In this document: piece after piece, positions 15,682 to 24,168 of the stretch | Layout: every line of letters begins with the position of its first letter | How positions within the stretch are numbered: the stretch's first letter is position 1 | Source of the DNA: Fimenecus sp045543095 | GTDB taxonomy: Bacteria; Bacillota; Clostridia; Oscillospirales; Acutalibacteraceae | DNA length: 64,000 bases | NCBI GenBank assembly: GCA_045543095.1 | Contig: JAZQMC010000017.1 | Location: forward strand, 1 to 64,000 | Direction: 5' to 3' | Notes under the pieces: model-generated | What the model saw: only the letters and a program-made list of their open reading frames with translations | Database searches by the model: none | What the model was told of the DNA's origin: nothing | Program-made: the position numbers and the translations under genes

Positions 15682-17943
15682 AACTTTTTTCTCCTTATAT
15701 TTAAACTTGATTTTTTTATCTTTTTTACTGTTGTGAATATCCTTGAAATTAAGTCTTAAAGCATTTGACACAACGCAGAATGACGAAAGGCTCATTGCTG
15801 CCGCACCAAACATTGGATTTAACTCCCACCCGAAAAGGCTTATGAATGCACCTGCGGCAAGGGGAATTCCGATTACATTGTAGAAAAATGCCCAAAACAG
15901 ATTTTCGTGGATATTTTTAAGGGTTGCACGGCTGAGTCTTATTGCAGATGATACATCTGAAAGTTTGCTGTTCATAAGAACAACATCTGCTGAATCAATG
16001 GCAATATCCGTACCTGCACCGATGGCAATGCCTATGTCTGCACGAGTTAATGCAGGTGCATCGTTAATGCCGTCACCCACCATAATAACTTTGCCCTTGT
16101 CCCGAAGTTGACGGACAACTTTTTCCTTACCGTCTGGCATAACTCCTGCGATAACCTCGTCAACACATGCGATTTTGCCGATTGCGTTGGCGGTTTTTTC
16201 GTTATCCCCTGTGAGCATTATAACGCGAATACCCATATTCTGCAATTCTTTTATAGCTTTAGGGCTATCATCTTTAATTGTATCCGCTACTGCTATTATT
16301 CCTAAAAGTTCATTTTCAATACAGAACAATAATGGAGTTTTTCCGTTATCGGCAAGGTTTTCAACAATCTTGATTGTATTTTCATCAATATTGATTTTTT
16401 CACTTATGAATTTAAGACTACCGCCGTAAATAGTTTCCCCATTCAACTCCGCAGTAACACCATTTCCCGAAAGTGCTTTAAAATTCTGCACATCTAAAAT
16501 GCTTATTTGATTTTCGTTACCCTTTTGCACAATGGCTTTTGCTAACGGATGCTCACTTTTTATTTCAAGGGAATATGCAAGAGTTAAAAGTTCATTTTCC
16601 GATGTGCTTATTGGGATTATATCCGTAACCTTTGGCTTACCCTCGGTAATTGTACCTGTTTTATCAAGGACAACCGTATTAGCTCTGCCTGTTTCTTCAA
16701 GGGAAACTGCAGTTTTGAAAAGAATACCGTTTTTAGCACCAACACCATTACCAACCATAATTGCAACCGGTGTGGCAAGCCCCAAGGCACAGGGGCAACT
16801 GATTACAAGTACGGAAATTCCACGAGCCAAGGCATAGCCGAAAGGCTCACCGGTAATAAGCCATATAATTGTTGTGATTACTGCGATTGTGATTACAACG
16901 GGTACAAAAATACCCGAAACTTTATCAGCAATTTTGGCAATTGGTGCTTTTGTGGCGGCGGCATCACTCACCATTTTTATGATTTGAGATAAAGTTGTGT
17001 CCTCGCCCACGCGGAGTGCTCTGCATTTGATATACCCCGACTGATTGAGCGTTGCGGCTGAAACTCTGTCACCCACCGATTTGTCAACGGGAATACTCTC
17101 GCCCGTGAGTGCAGATTCGTCAACCGCCGTTGAGCCCTCAATGATTTCACCGTCAACTGAAATCTGCTCACCGGGACGGACAACAAATATATCATCTTTT
17201 TGTACTTGGTCAATGGGTACTTCGGTTTCGATGCCGTCTTTAATGATTACCGCGGTTTTTGGTGCTAATTTCATCAAAGATTTAAGTGCATTTGTGGTTT
17301 TGCCCTTTGAACGCGCCTCCAACATTTTACCGACGGTTATGAGCGTTAAAATCATTGCGGCAGATTCAAAATAGAACTCGTGCAAATAATGATGAGCCAT
17401 TTCACCGCTGACTGTAAACATTTTCACAAGCAGATATGTGCTGTATATGAACGATGCACCCGAGCCGAGAGCCACAAGAGTATCCATATTAGGTGACTTG
17501 TGCAAAAGCCCTTTAAAGCCGTTTACAAAGAATTTACGGTTGATTACCATTATGATAATGGTCAACACAAATTCGATAACACCAATTATAAGCGGATTCC
17601 CGATTGGCAGATACCAACCCCACATCACGTGACCCATTGAAATATACATTAAGACTACTAAAAAGCCCAATGATAAAAATAATCGTTTTTTGAGTTTTGG
17701 GGTTTCGGTATCTTTTAACGCATCATCTTCTGACGATGTTTTTTCGTCTTTGAGTGTTGCACCATATCCTGCATTTTCAACTGCAGAGATGATTTTTTGA
17801 GTATCAATACTCCCCTCAACACCCATTGAATTAGTGAGAAGACTGACAGAACAAGACTTTACACCGTCAACACCATTAACGGCTTTCTCAACTCTTGCAA
17901 CACAAGCAGCACAGCTCATACCTGTAATATTAAATTGTGTCAT
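15478..17943 (-). CDS. copA: Copper-exporting P1B ATPase with C-terminal CopZ-like domain
   Basis: An 821-residue CopA-type pump that uses ATP to export Cu+. Order: N-terminal HMA domain with GMSCAAC (C11, C14), membrane segments, actuator TGES, the metal-binding CPC at 383-385, phosphorylated D427 in DKTGT, the SEHPLA nucleotide motif, and GDGINDAPAL. MSLSS in the last helix fits the Cu+ subgroup. After the last helix and a Lys-rich linker comes a second HMA domain (residues 755-821, CPHC), equal to a complete CopZ chaperone. A soluble C-terminal HMA is unusual; most pumps carry theirs at the N terminus. The linker is encoded partly by a perfect internal ribosome site. No copper regulator is adjacent. 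Confidence 0.93.
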   Translation of the reverse strand: MTQFNITGMSCAACVARVEKAVNGVDGVKSCSVSLLTNSMGVEGSIDTQKIISAVENAGYGATLKDEKTSSEDDALKDTETPKLKKRLFLSLGFLVVLMYISMGHVMWGWYLPIGNPLIIGVIEFVLTIIIMVINRKFFVNGFKGLLHKSPNMDTLVALGSGASFIYSTYLLVKMFTVSGEMAHHYLHEFYFESAAMILTLITVGKMLEARSKGKTTNALKSLMKLAPKTAVIIKDGIETEVPIDQVQKDDIFVVRPGEQISVDGEIIEGSTAVDESALTGESIPVDKSVGDRVSAATLNQSGYIKCRALRVGEDTTLSQIIKMVSDAAATKAPIAKIADKVSGIFVPVVITIAVITTIIWLITGEPFGYALARGISVLVISCPCALGLATPVAIMVGNGVGAKNGILFKTAVSLEETGRANTVVLDKTGTITEGKPKVTDIIPISTSENELLTLAYSLEIKSEHPLAKAIVQKGNENQISILDVQNFKALSGNGVTAELNGETIYGGSLKFISEKINIDENTIKIVENLADNGKTPLLFCIENELLGIIAVADTIKDDSPKAIKELQNMGIRVIMLTGDNEKTANAIGKIACVDEVIAGVMPDGKEKVVRQLRDKGKVIMVGDGINDAPALTRADIGIAIGAGTDIAIDSADVVLMNSKLSDVSSAIRLSRATLKNIHENLFWAFFYNVIGIPLAAGAFISLFGWELNPMFGAAAMSLSSFCVVSNALRLNFKDIHNSKKDKKIKFKYKEKKVMEITMKIEGMMCPHCEAHVKKALEGVAEVREAIVSHKDGTAIVTLDADAAPATLKKAVEEQGYKVIE

Positions 17944-17980
17944 TTTCTATCCTTCATTCTTATTAGATACTAAAAATCAT

Positions 17981-18055
17981 GTCATTCTGAACGTAGCGAA
18001 GAATCTCTGCAAAAACAAAATGGAGATTCTTCGTCGTTGTGCTCCTCAGAATGAC
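17981..18055. repeat. Imperfect palindromic repeat
   Basis: A 75-bp hairpin. GTCATTCTGA...GCGAAGAATCTC on the left is inverted as GAGATTCTTCG...TCAGAATGAC on the right. This type of GTCATTCTGA repeat is, from general knowledge, common between genes in many gut bacteria. It lies between folD and the copper ATPase gene. Confidence 0.75.
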
Positions 18056-18069
18056 TTATCTTTTTGAAT

Positions 18070-18921
18070 TTATTTATTAAAATGTTCGCGTGATGCTGTT
18101 AAGGTGTTTTTAAGTAACATCGTAATTGTCATTGGTCCTACACCGCCGGGGACGGGGGTGATGAATGAGCATTTGTCTTTCACCGCGTCAAAATCAACGT
18201 CACCACAGAGCTTACCCTCTGCATTTCTGTTCATACCAACATCAATTATAACTGCACCGTCTTTTACCATATCGGGTGTTACGAAATATGCCTTACCAAC
18301 TGCGGCAACAAGAATATCAGCACGCTTTGTTACATCTGCCAAATCTTTTGTGCGGGAATGACAGATTGTAACGGTACCGTTCTGACCTAAAAGAAGCATT
18401 GCCATAGGCTTACCTACGATATTGCTTCTGCCGATTACAACACATTCCTTGCCCTCAACAGAAATGTTGTAATATTTAAGCATTTCCATAATTCCTGCAG
18501 GTGTGCAAGGTAAAAATGAGTGGTCACCAATCATAATATGACCTGTATTTACGGGGTGGAAAGCGTCAACATCCTTATGTGGTGCGATTGCGTTGAGAAC
18601 TTTTTTCTCATCAATCTGTTTTGGCAATGGCAACTGACAGAGAATACCGTCAACCGCATCGTCATTATTGAGTTTTTCTACTAATGCAAGCAATTCTTCT
18701 GTGGTTGTTTCTTCGGGAAGAGCATATTCAAATGACTCCATTCCGACCTCTTCGCAACCTTTTTTCTTATTGTTTACATATACACGGGACGCAGGATTAT
18801 TACCTACAATCACAACCGCAAGACCTGTTTTTTTGCCTTGTTTTGCAAGTTCTTCAACCTCTGCCTTGATTTCATTTCTTACAGATGCTGAAACCTCTTT
18901 ACCGTCGATAATTTTATACAT
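18070..18921 (-). CDS. folD: Methylenetetrahydrofolate dehydrogenase/cyclohydrolase FolD
   Basis: A 283-residue bifunctional enzyme that interconverts 5,10-methylene-, methenyl- and 10-formyl-tetrahydrofolate. Conserved parts are the substrate-site YVNNKKKGCEEVG segment, the QLPLPKQID motif, the NAD(P)-site GRSNIVGKPMA, and PGGVGPMTITML near the C terminus. Length is standard. The start is set at 18921: the GAGGTG box is seven bases upstream of it, whereas the ATG at 18927 touches the box. It follows lgt by 12-18 bases and looks to be in the same transcript as ymfF-ymfH-lgt. Confidence 0.95.
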   Translation of the reverse strand: MYKIIDGKEVSASVRNEIKAEVEELAKQGKKTGLAVVIVGNNPASRVYVNNKKKGCEEVGMESFEYALPEETTTEELLALVEKLNNDDAVDGILCQLPLPKQIDEKKVLNAIAPHKDVDAFHPVNTGHIMIGDHSFLPCTPAGIMEMLKYYNISVEGKECVVIGRSNIVGKPMAMLLLGQNGTVTICHSRTKDLADVTKRADILVAAVGKAYFVTPDMVKDGAVIIDVGMNRNAEGKLCGDVDFDAVKDKCSFITPVPGGVGPMTITMLLKNTLTASREHFNK

Positions 18922-18939
18922 TCTCATGCACCTCTGCAG

Positions 18940-19827
18940 TTACTTTTTCTCTTTGTGTAGTTTTGCAAATTTATAAATTGTAATTACAATACAAACCGCC
19001 GCAATACCCATTGAGAGCACCTGTGAAACGCGGAGATTTGTGTCGCCGATATAAAGACTATCTGTTCGAAGCCCCTCAACTATTGCACGCTCAACACCAT
19101 AGATTATGCCGTAACCCAAGAAGAGTTGACCGTCAAACTTACGAAATTTCTGGCACACAATATAAAGAATTACAAAACCTAAAAGACACCAAAGTGACTC
19201 ATAAAGGAATGTTGGGTGAACGGGCAAATCAGGGTTCATTTCTATTCCGTTCTGTGCGAATTCTGCCTGATGGCTGTTTATGTAAGCCACCACCTTGTCG
19301 CTGGTCATTCCCCATGGCAGAGTTGTGTTTGTGCCGAACGCCTCTTGGTTTGTGTAGTTACCCCATCTGCCAATACCCTGACCGATAAGAAGGCTCATAC
19401 CCGCTAAATCAAGCAGTTTCAGAAAACTTAAATCAACCTTTTTACATACGAAATATGCCGCAATCAAAGCACCGATAATACCGCCGTAAATGGCAAGTCC
19501 GCCGTTCCATATCTGTATAATTTCGTCGGGGTGATTTTTAAAATAATCCCACTCAAAAATTACATAATATGCACGTGCACCAACAATACCACCGATTGTA
19601 CCCCAGATAAGTACATCAAGCATTTTGTCGATGCTCATTTTCCATACATAAGCCTTTCTTCCGCCAAAAAGAACCGCAAGGGTAAATCCGAATGCAATAA
19701 TTGCACCGTAAAATTTAATGCTGATTACATTGTCGCCAAAGGGAATTTCAACAAGTGTGTCATACACATCAAATTCCCAACCTAAACCGGGGAATAAAAC
19801 CTCGGTATAGCCTGTCAACCATTTCAT
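18940..19827 (-). CDS. lgt: Prolipoprotein diacylglyceryl transferase
   Basis: A 295-residue integral membrane enzyme that adds diacylglycerol to the lipobox cysteine of prolipoproteins. It has about seven membrane helices. The active-site signature is GRWGNYTNQEAFG near residues 152-164, and the HPTFLYES motif follows. An AAAGGAG ribosome site precedes the ATG. Several lipoproteins in this window (DUF5696 protein, peptide-binding protein) are its likely clients. It lies in a minus-strand run with ymfF, ymfH and folD. Confidence 0.95.
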   Translation of the reverse strand: MKWLTGYTEVLFPGLGWEFDVYDTLVEIPFGDNVISIKFYGAIIAFGFTLAVLFGGRKAYVWKMSIDKMLDVLIWGTIGGIVGARAYYVIFEWDYFKNHPDEIIQIWNGGLAIYGGIIGALIAAYFVCKKVDLSFLKLLDLAGMSLLIGQGIGRWGNYTNQEAFGTNTTLPWGMTSDKVVAYINSHQAEFAQNGIEMNPDLPVHPTFLYESLWCLLGFVILYIVCQKFRKFDGQLFLGYGIIYGVERAIVEGLRTDSLYIGDTNLRVSQVLSMGIAAVCIVITIYKFAKLHKEKK

Positions 19828-19840
19828 AAAACTATCTCCT

Positions 19841-21118
19841 TTAGTTCGGAAGAATTACTGACATTGCTGAATTGTCAAGATTGATTGCACTTCGAAGTCT
19901 ATTGTCAATATCCTCTGCAGTAATGCTTTCAAGGACACTCAACTGGTCGAAAAGACCGTCACCGTTGAAATACTCGCCAACAAGTGCATTAGCAAGAGAA
20001 TCAACATCATTGAAGTTCATAATGAAGTTGCCGTAGTGCTTTTTCTTGATACGGTCAAATGCCTCACGGTCAACACCCTCTGTCATAACGCGACGAAGTT
20101 CTTCAGTAATTCTTTCACGAACTGTGTCGTAGTCATTACTTTCGCCGTTGAAAAGGTGTGCCGAATAGCCATAGCCCTCAAAGTATTCTGCATCAAATGT
20201 AGTATTTATAAGACCCTCATTAAGAAGTGACTCATAAAGTGGCGAAGTTTTACCTGCCACAATATCCATTAAAATTGTGCTTTCAAGTGACTCCTTGAGA
20301 GTTCTTTCGGGAGTTTTTATATCCTCTTTAAAGCCGATTGCAAAAATGGGCATTGCAACTGACAATTTGTGCTCAACCTTATCAGCCACAACCTCGGCGG
20401 GTTCAACCATAAATTTACGCTCAATTTTCTTGCACTCTTTAGGCTTAATCATTTTGTCCGCCAGATTGAGCACCTGCTCAACAGTTACATTACCCGCAAC
20501 TGCAAGTGCCATATTTGCGGGGTTATAGAATGTTTCATAGCATTCGTAAAGCAAATCTGCTGTGATGTGGCTGATTGACTCAACCGTACCCGCAATATCA
20601 ATTCTTACGGGGTGCTTGTGATAGAGTGCACGCAAAAGCTCAAAATGTGAACGCCAACCGGGTTCATCCTGATACATATTGATTTCCTGACCGATAATTC
20701 CCTGCTCTTTCTCTACAGTTTTTTCGGTGAAATATGGGTTCTGCACGAAATCGAGAAGAATTTCGAGAGAAGCTTCTAAATTGTCACTGCATTGAAAAAG
20801 ATAGCAGGTTTTATCGAATGAGGTATAAGCATTTGCATTTGCACCCGTTTTTGCATAGCGGGCAAAAGCGTCAAGTTCTTCACTTTCAAACAATTTGTGC
20901 TCTAAAAAGTGAGCAATACCCTCGGGCACTTCGGTGAATTCCTTTTCGCCCTCTAATTTAAAGCAAGTGTCAATTGAGCCGTATTTTGTACCGAAAATCG
21001 CATAAGTTGATGCGTAATTTTCTTTAGGATAAACAAAAATTTTAAGTCCTGAACTATGGTCAATTTCAAAATAACGCTCGCCGAGTAATTCGTTTTTAAT
21101 CTCTTTAATGTTGTTCAT
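19841..21118 (-). CDS. ymfH: M16-family zinc peptidase YmfH
   Basis: A 425-residue M16 peptidase. The inverted zinc motif HxxEH is intact in GIAHFLEHKLFE near residue 70, with the second glutamate further on in EQGIIGQEINMY. It pairs with the upstream YmfF, which lacks the motif, so the active enzyme is probably a heterodimer or clamshell. Recent annotation links YmfF/YmfH to EF-P modification in Bacillus; that link is not visible here. The start at 21118 follows GGGGAGG; a longer frame opening in ymfF has no ribosome site. ymfF ends one base before this start. Confidence 0.9.
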   Translation of the reverse strand: MNNIKEIKNELLGERYFEIDHSSGLKIFVYPKENYASTYAIFGTKYGSIDTCFKLEGEKEFTEVPEGIAHFLEHKLFESEELDAFARYAKTGANANAYTSFDKTCYLFQCSDNLEASLEILLDFVQNPYFTEKTVEKEQGIIGQEINMYQDEPGWRSHFELLRALYHKHPVRIDIAGTVESISHITADLLYECYETFYNPANMALAVAGNVTVEQVLNLADKMIKPKECKKIERKFMVEPAEVVADKVEHKLSVAMPIFAIGFKEDIKTPERTLKESLESTILMDIVAGKTSPLYESLLNEGLINTTFDAEYFEGYGYSAHLFNGESNDYDTVRERITEELRRVMTEGVDREAFDRIKKKHYGNFIMNFNDVDSLANALVGEYFNGDGLFDQLSVLESITAEDIDNRLRSAINLDNSAMSVILPN

Positions 21119-21119
21119 T

Positions 21120-22382
21120 TCAGTTTTCCTCCCCTGTGAGAAGATAAATTGTATCAACTGTCACTTTCTTTGCACATTCCGTTACTTGCTCGCGTGTAAC
21201 CCCAGCAATAAGGTCTGCATATTCTTTACCGCTGACTAAAGTATCATCAAGAGCCTGTGAGCCGTAGAAGGTGCAAACTGCGTTTGGTGAATCCTCAACG
21301 CCCTTGAATGAATCACAAAGAGCGGTGATTGATGAATTGAATTCTTCATCTGTGAATTCGCCGTTTTTCATAACATCAAGCTGATTTAAAATCTCGTTCT
21401 TTGCCTTTTCGTAATTTTGATTCTCAATACCGCTTTGAATGAAGATAATTCCCTTATCGCGAACAATTCTTGAATTACAGTAATAGCAAAGGCTCATTTT
21501 TTCACGCACATTCATAAAAAGTCTTGAATATGGTCCGCCACCATAAATATCTGTCATTACGCGATATGCGAAATAGTTGTCGTCGGGATTAGTCATACCT
21601 GTACGAAGTCCCATAACAAGTTTTGCCTGTGTAATGTCCATAGTTTCTTTGAAATAACGGATTTCGTCTGCTTTTTCAATGAATACTGATTCAAGTTTTG
21701 CAGGCTCGCGATTAGAAATGCCGTTTGCAAATTCTGTGAACTTGTTTTTAAGCATTTCACCGTCAAGACTACCGCAAGCAGTAATAACGATTGTTGCGGT
21801 GCTCAGCATATTCTCATAAGCCTTGAAAAGTGATTTGCTGTCAAGATTTTTTACATCCTCATAAAGCTTTTCGCGGTCAATACCGTAGGGCTCGTCCTTG
21901 CACATAAGCTGACGAAGACGAGAAATGGCGTAACTACGCTTATCATTCTTTTCAGCATCAAGATTTTCAAGAGTGAAACGGATTTCGCGTGTTGTGTTTT
22001 CTTCGTCAAAAGCACCGTTTTCCGCATTGGGATTAGAAAGAATTTCAATAAGAAAATCAACTGCATCCTCTGAAATTTTTCTGCCGTCAAGTGAAAAACG
22101 GTCGTCGGGCACTTCAATTGAAAAACGCATTTTAACATCTTCACCCGCACACATAATGCCCGCATCAAAATCTGCACCGTAAAGGCTTTCAACCTTTGAG
22201 TTGAACGCTTTTACCGTATTATACTTCTTTGATGTGTGACCCAAAAATGAAGAAAGAACATTCTGTGCCGCAAGGTATTCGTTTATCGGCAAGCAAAAAT
22301 CAATTTTTATACAGTTTGTTTTGAATTTATTACTGTTAATGCACAAGAGCTTAACGCCTTTTGCAATTTCGGTATAGTTCAT
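21120..22382 (-). CDS. ymfF: M16-family peptidase-like subunit YmfF
   Basis: A 420-residue M16-fold protein. The place of the zinc motif reads SSFLGHTSKKYN, so HxxEH is not present and the subunit should be non-catalytic. It is the usual partner of YmfH, which follows directly. The start at 22382 has GGAGG seven bases upstream. An earlier in-frame ATG at 22421 lacks a ribosome site. It is the first gene of the ymfF-ymfH-lgt-folD run. A possible extended -10 (TGA-TAAAAT, 22433-22428) lies upstream. Confidence 0.88.
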   Translation of the reverse strand: MNYTEIAKGVKLLCINSNKFKTNCIKIDFCLPINEYLAAQNVLSSFLGHTSKKYNTVKAFNSKVESLYGADFDAGIMCAGEDVKMRFSIEVPDDRFSLDGRKISEDAVDFLIEILSNPNAENGAFDEENTTREIRFTLENLDAEKNDKRSYAISRLRQLMCKDEPYGIDREKLYEDVKNLDSKSLFKAYENMLSTATIVITACGSLDGEMLKNKFTEFANGISNREPAKLESVFIEKADEIRYFKETMDITQAKLVMGLRTGMTNPDDNYFAYRVMTDIYGGGPYSRLFMNVREKMSLCYYCNSRIVRDKGIIFIQSGIENQNYEKAKNEILNQLDVMKNGEFTDEEFNSSITALCDSFKGVEDSPNAVCTFYGSQALDDTLVSGKEYADLIAGVTREQVTECAKKVTVDTIYLLTGEEN

Positions 22383-22427
22383 TACAAATCCTCCAAAAAT
22401 AAAATAAATATATAAATTCAAATAATA

Positions 22428-22436
22428 ATTTTATCA
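22428..22436 (-). promoter_or_regulatory. Possible extended -10 promoter of ymfF
   Basis: On the minus strand TGATAAAAT gives a TGn-extended -10 box (TAAAAT at 22433-22428). No good -35 box was found. Confidence 0.35.
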
Positions 22437-22582
22437 CATTTTTCTTATAATTAAAAGAACTATTTTATAAACTTGCATCATTTTCTGTTTATTTTTCCCT
22501 TTTTGTGAGCAAAATAAACAAGAAGGTGAGAAAAGCCGAACCTTAAGCATGTTAATTTTTTGTTAAAGGCATAATAAACTTA

Positions 22583-22611
22583 TTGACTTTGAAATGAATT
22601 TACAATAAAAT
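22583..22611 (+). promoter_or_regulatory. Promoter of the radical SAM gene
   Basis: TTGACT (22583-22588), a 17-bp spacer and TAAAAT (22606-22611). Confidence 0.65.
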
Positions 22612-22636
22612 AGATAAGATATTTATTTTTTATTTT

Positions 22637-22645
22637 TTCGACAAA
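22637..22645 (-). promoter_or_regulatory. Spo0A-box-like site in the radical SAM leader
   Basis: TTCGACAAA, the complement of the Spo0A consensus TTTGTCGAA, lies about 26 bases after the -10 box and just before the ribosome site. Spo0A represses genes such as abrB from sites placed after the promoter. A chance match to nine bases is possible. Confidence 0.4.
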
Positions 22646-22658
22646 CAGGTGTAATCAA

Positions 22659-24116
22659 ATGAAGTTAGTTTATAACATTCAAAAGGCGGGAATGAGCATA
22701 GTTGTTGATAGACTTTTAAAGTATATCGACCGCGACCCGCAGGCTAACATTGTTAAGCTTGCAAATCGCATTGAGCCCATTTTCAATAAAATTTTCCCAC
22801 CCGAAAACTTCAAAAGAATAAAAGAGATTGCCAACGACAAAGACAATGTATGGACACAGTTTGCATTGAGCATTATCGATGACATTGACCACAGCGTAAT
22901 TAAGCAGATGCTTATTTCTTTCGGCATTGACGCAGGTTATTACGGCACAAAAGCCGTGCGTAAAAACCGAGAGAAATACAAGTGCAATATTCCATTTAAC
23001 ATCTTGTTTGACCCTACAAGTGCTTGCAATTTAAACTGCAAGGGCTGTTGGGCGGCAGAATATGGCCACAAACAGAATTTAAGCCTCGAAGAAATGCAAA
23101 GTATTGTTAGTCAAGGTAAAGAATTGGGTTGTCATTTCTATTGGCTTACAGGCGGCGAACCGCTGATTAAGAAAAAAGAAGTTCTCGAAATCTGCCGTAA
23201 CAATAAGGATTGCATTTTCTTGATTTTCACAAATGCAACTTTAGTTGACGAAGAATTCTGCAAAGCAATGAATGAGTGCGGTAACATCACTCTTGCTTTG
23301 AGCATTGAGGGTAGCGAAGAGTCTAACGACTGGCGACGCGGTGAGGGTGCTTATGCTACTACTGTTAAGGCTATGGATTTACTTCGCAAAAACAAGTGTA
23401 TTTTCGGCGTTTCGGTTTGTTATACAAGCAAAAATTTACCCGTTGTTACAAGTGACGAATTTGTTGATATGATTATCGGCAAAGGTGCAAAGTTTATGCT
23501 TAACTTCAACTATATGCCCGTAGGTCACGGTGCAGATGTAAATCTTATTCCTACACCTGAGCAAAGAAAAGAGCTTTATATGTGGAATAAGAAAATGCGT
23601 AACGGTAAAACCGGTAAGCCCATTTTCATTATGGACTTCCAGAATGACGGCGAGTATGTGGGCGGTTGTATTGCAGGCGGAAGAAACTATTTTCACATTA
23701 ATTCCGCAGGTGATATTGAGCCCTGCGTGTTCATTCATTTCTCTGACTCAAACATCAGAACTCACACGCTTTTGGAAGCATTGCAAAACCCCTTGTTTAT
23801 GGCTTATTATCATAATCAGCCATTCAATGACAATCACTTAAGACCTTGCCCCATGCTTGAAAATCCCGAAAGACTTCGCGAGATGATAAAGGAAACGGGA
23901 GCAAAGAGTTCTGACCTTGAACGTCAGGAAACTGCAGACGAGCTGTGCAGTAAATGTGACGAATATGCAGAAAAGTGGAAACCCGTTGCCGAAGAATTAT
24001 GGACAACACTTCCGCATAAAGACACTCACACACAGTATTATCGCGACACGCCCGAGGGCAAAGCACATTTTGGCGGTTGCACAGGTAATTGTGCTAACTG
24101 CAATGCACATAAATAA
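22659..24116 (+). CDS. Radical SAM/SPASM-like protein
   Basis: A 485-residue radical SAM enzyme. A helical region of about 110 residues precedes the core. The [4Fe-4S] motif is CNLNCKGC near residues 125-132, with the SAM-binding TGGEPL and a later GNITLALSIEGS strand. C-terminal cysteines in GDIEPCVFIHF, PCPML and CSKC suggest a SPASM-like auxiliary cluster. The last 15 residues add CTGNCANC. The family has no function that I can name. It stands alone, with its own promoter, an AGGTG ribosome site and a terminator. Sporulation control is hinted at by the Spo0A-like site in its leader. Confidence 0.85.
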   Translation: MKLVYNIQKAGMSIVVDRLLKYIDRDPQANIVKLANRIEPIFNKIFPPENFKRIKEIANDKDNVWTQFALSIIDDIDHSVIKQMLISFGIDAGYYGTKAVRKNREKYKCNIPFNILFDPTSACNLNCKGCWAAEYGHKQNLSLEEMQSIVSQGKELGCHFYWLTGGEPLIKKKEVLEICRNNKDCIFLIFTNATLVDEEFCKAMNECGNITLALSIEGSEESNDWRRGEGAYATTVKAMDLLRKNKCIFGVSVCYTSKNLPVVTSDEFVDMIIGKGAKFMLNFNYMPVGHGADVNLIPTPEQRKELYMWNKKMRNGKTGKPIFIMDFQNDGEYVGGCIAGGRNYFHINSAGDIEPCVFIHFSDSNIRTHTLLEALQNPLFMAYYHNQPFNDNHLRPCPMLENPERLREMIKETGAKSSDLERQETADELCSKCDEYAEKWKPVAEELWTTLPHKDTHTQYYRDTPEGKAHFGGCTGNCANCNAHK

Positions 24117-24127
24117 GCAAAAAAAAT

Positions 24128-24161
24128 TGACCGCATTCCTTAATTGGAATGCGGTCATTTT
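24128..24161. terminator. Terminator between radical SAM and GH3 genes
   Basis: TGACCGCATTCC (24128-24139) pairs with GGAATGCGGTCA (24146-24157), with TTTT after it and an A run before it. It serves both converging genes. Confidence 0.85.
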
Positions 24162-24168
24162 ATTATCT

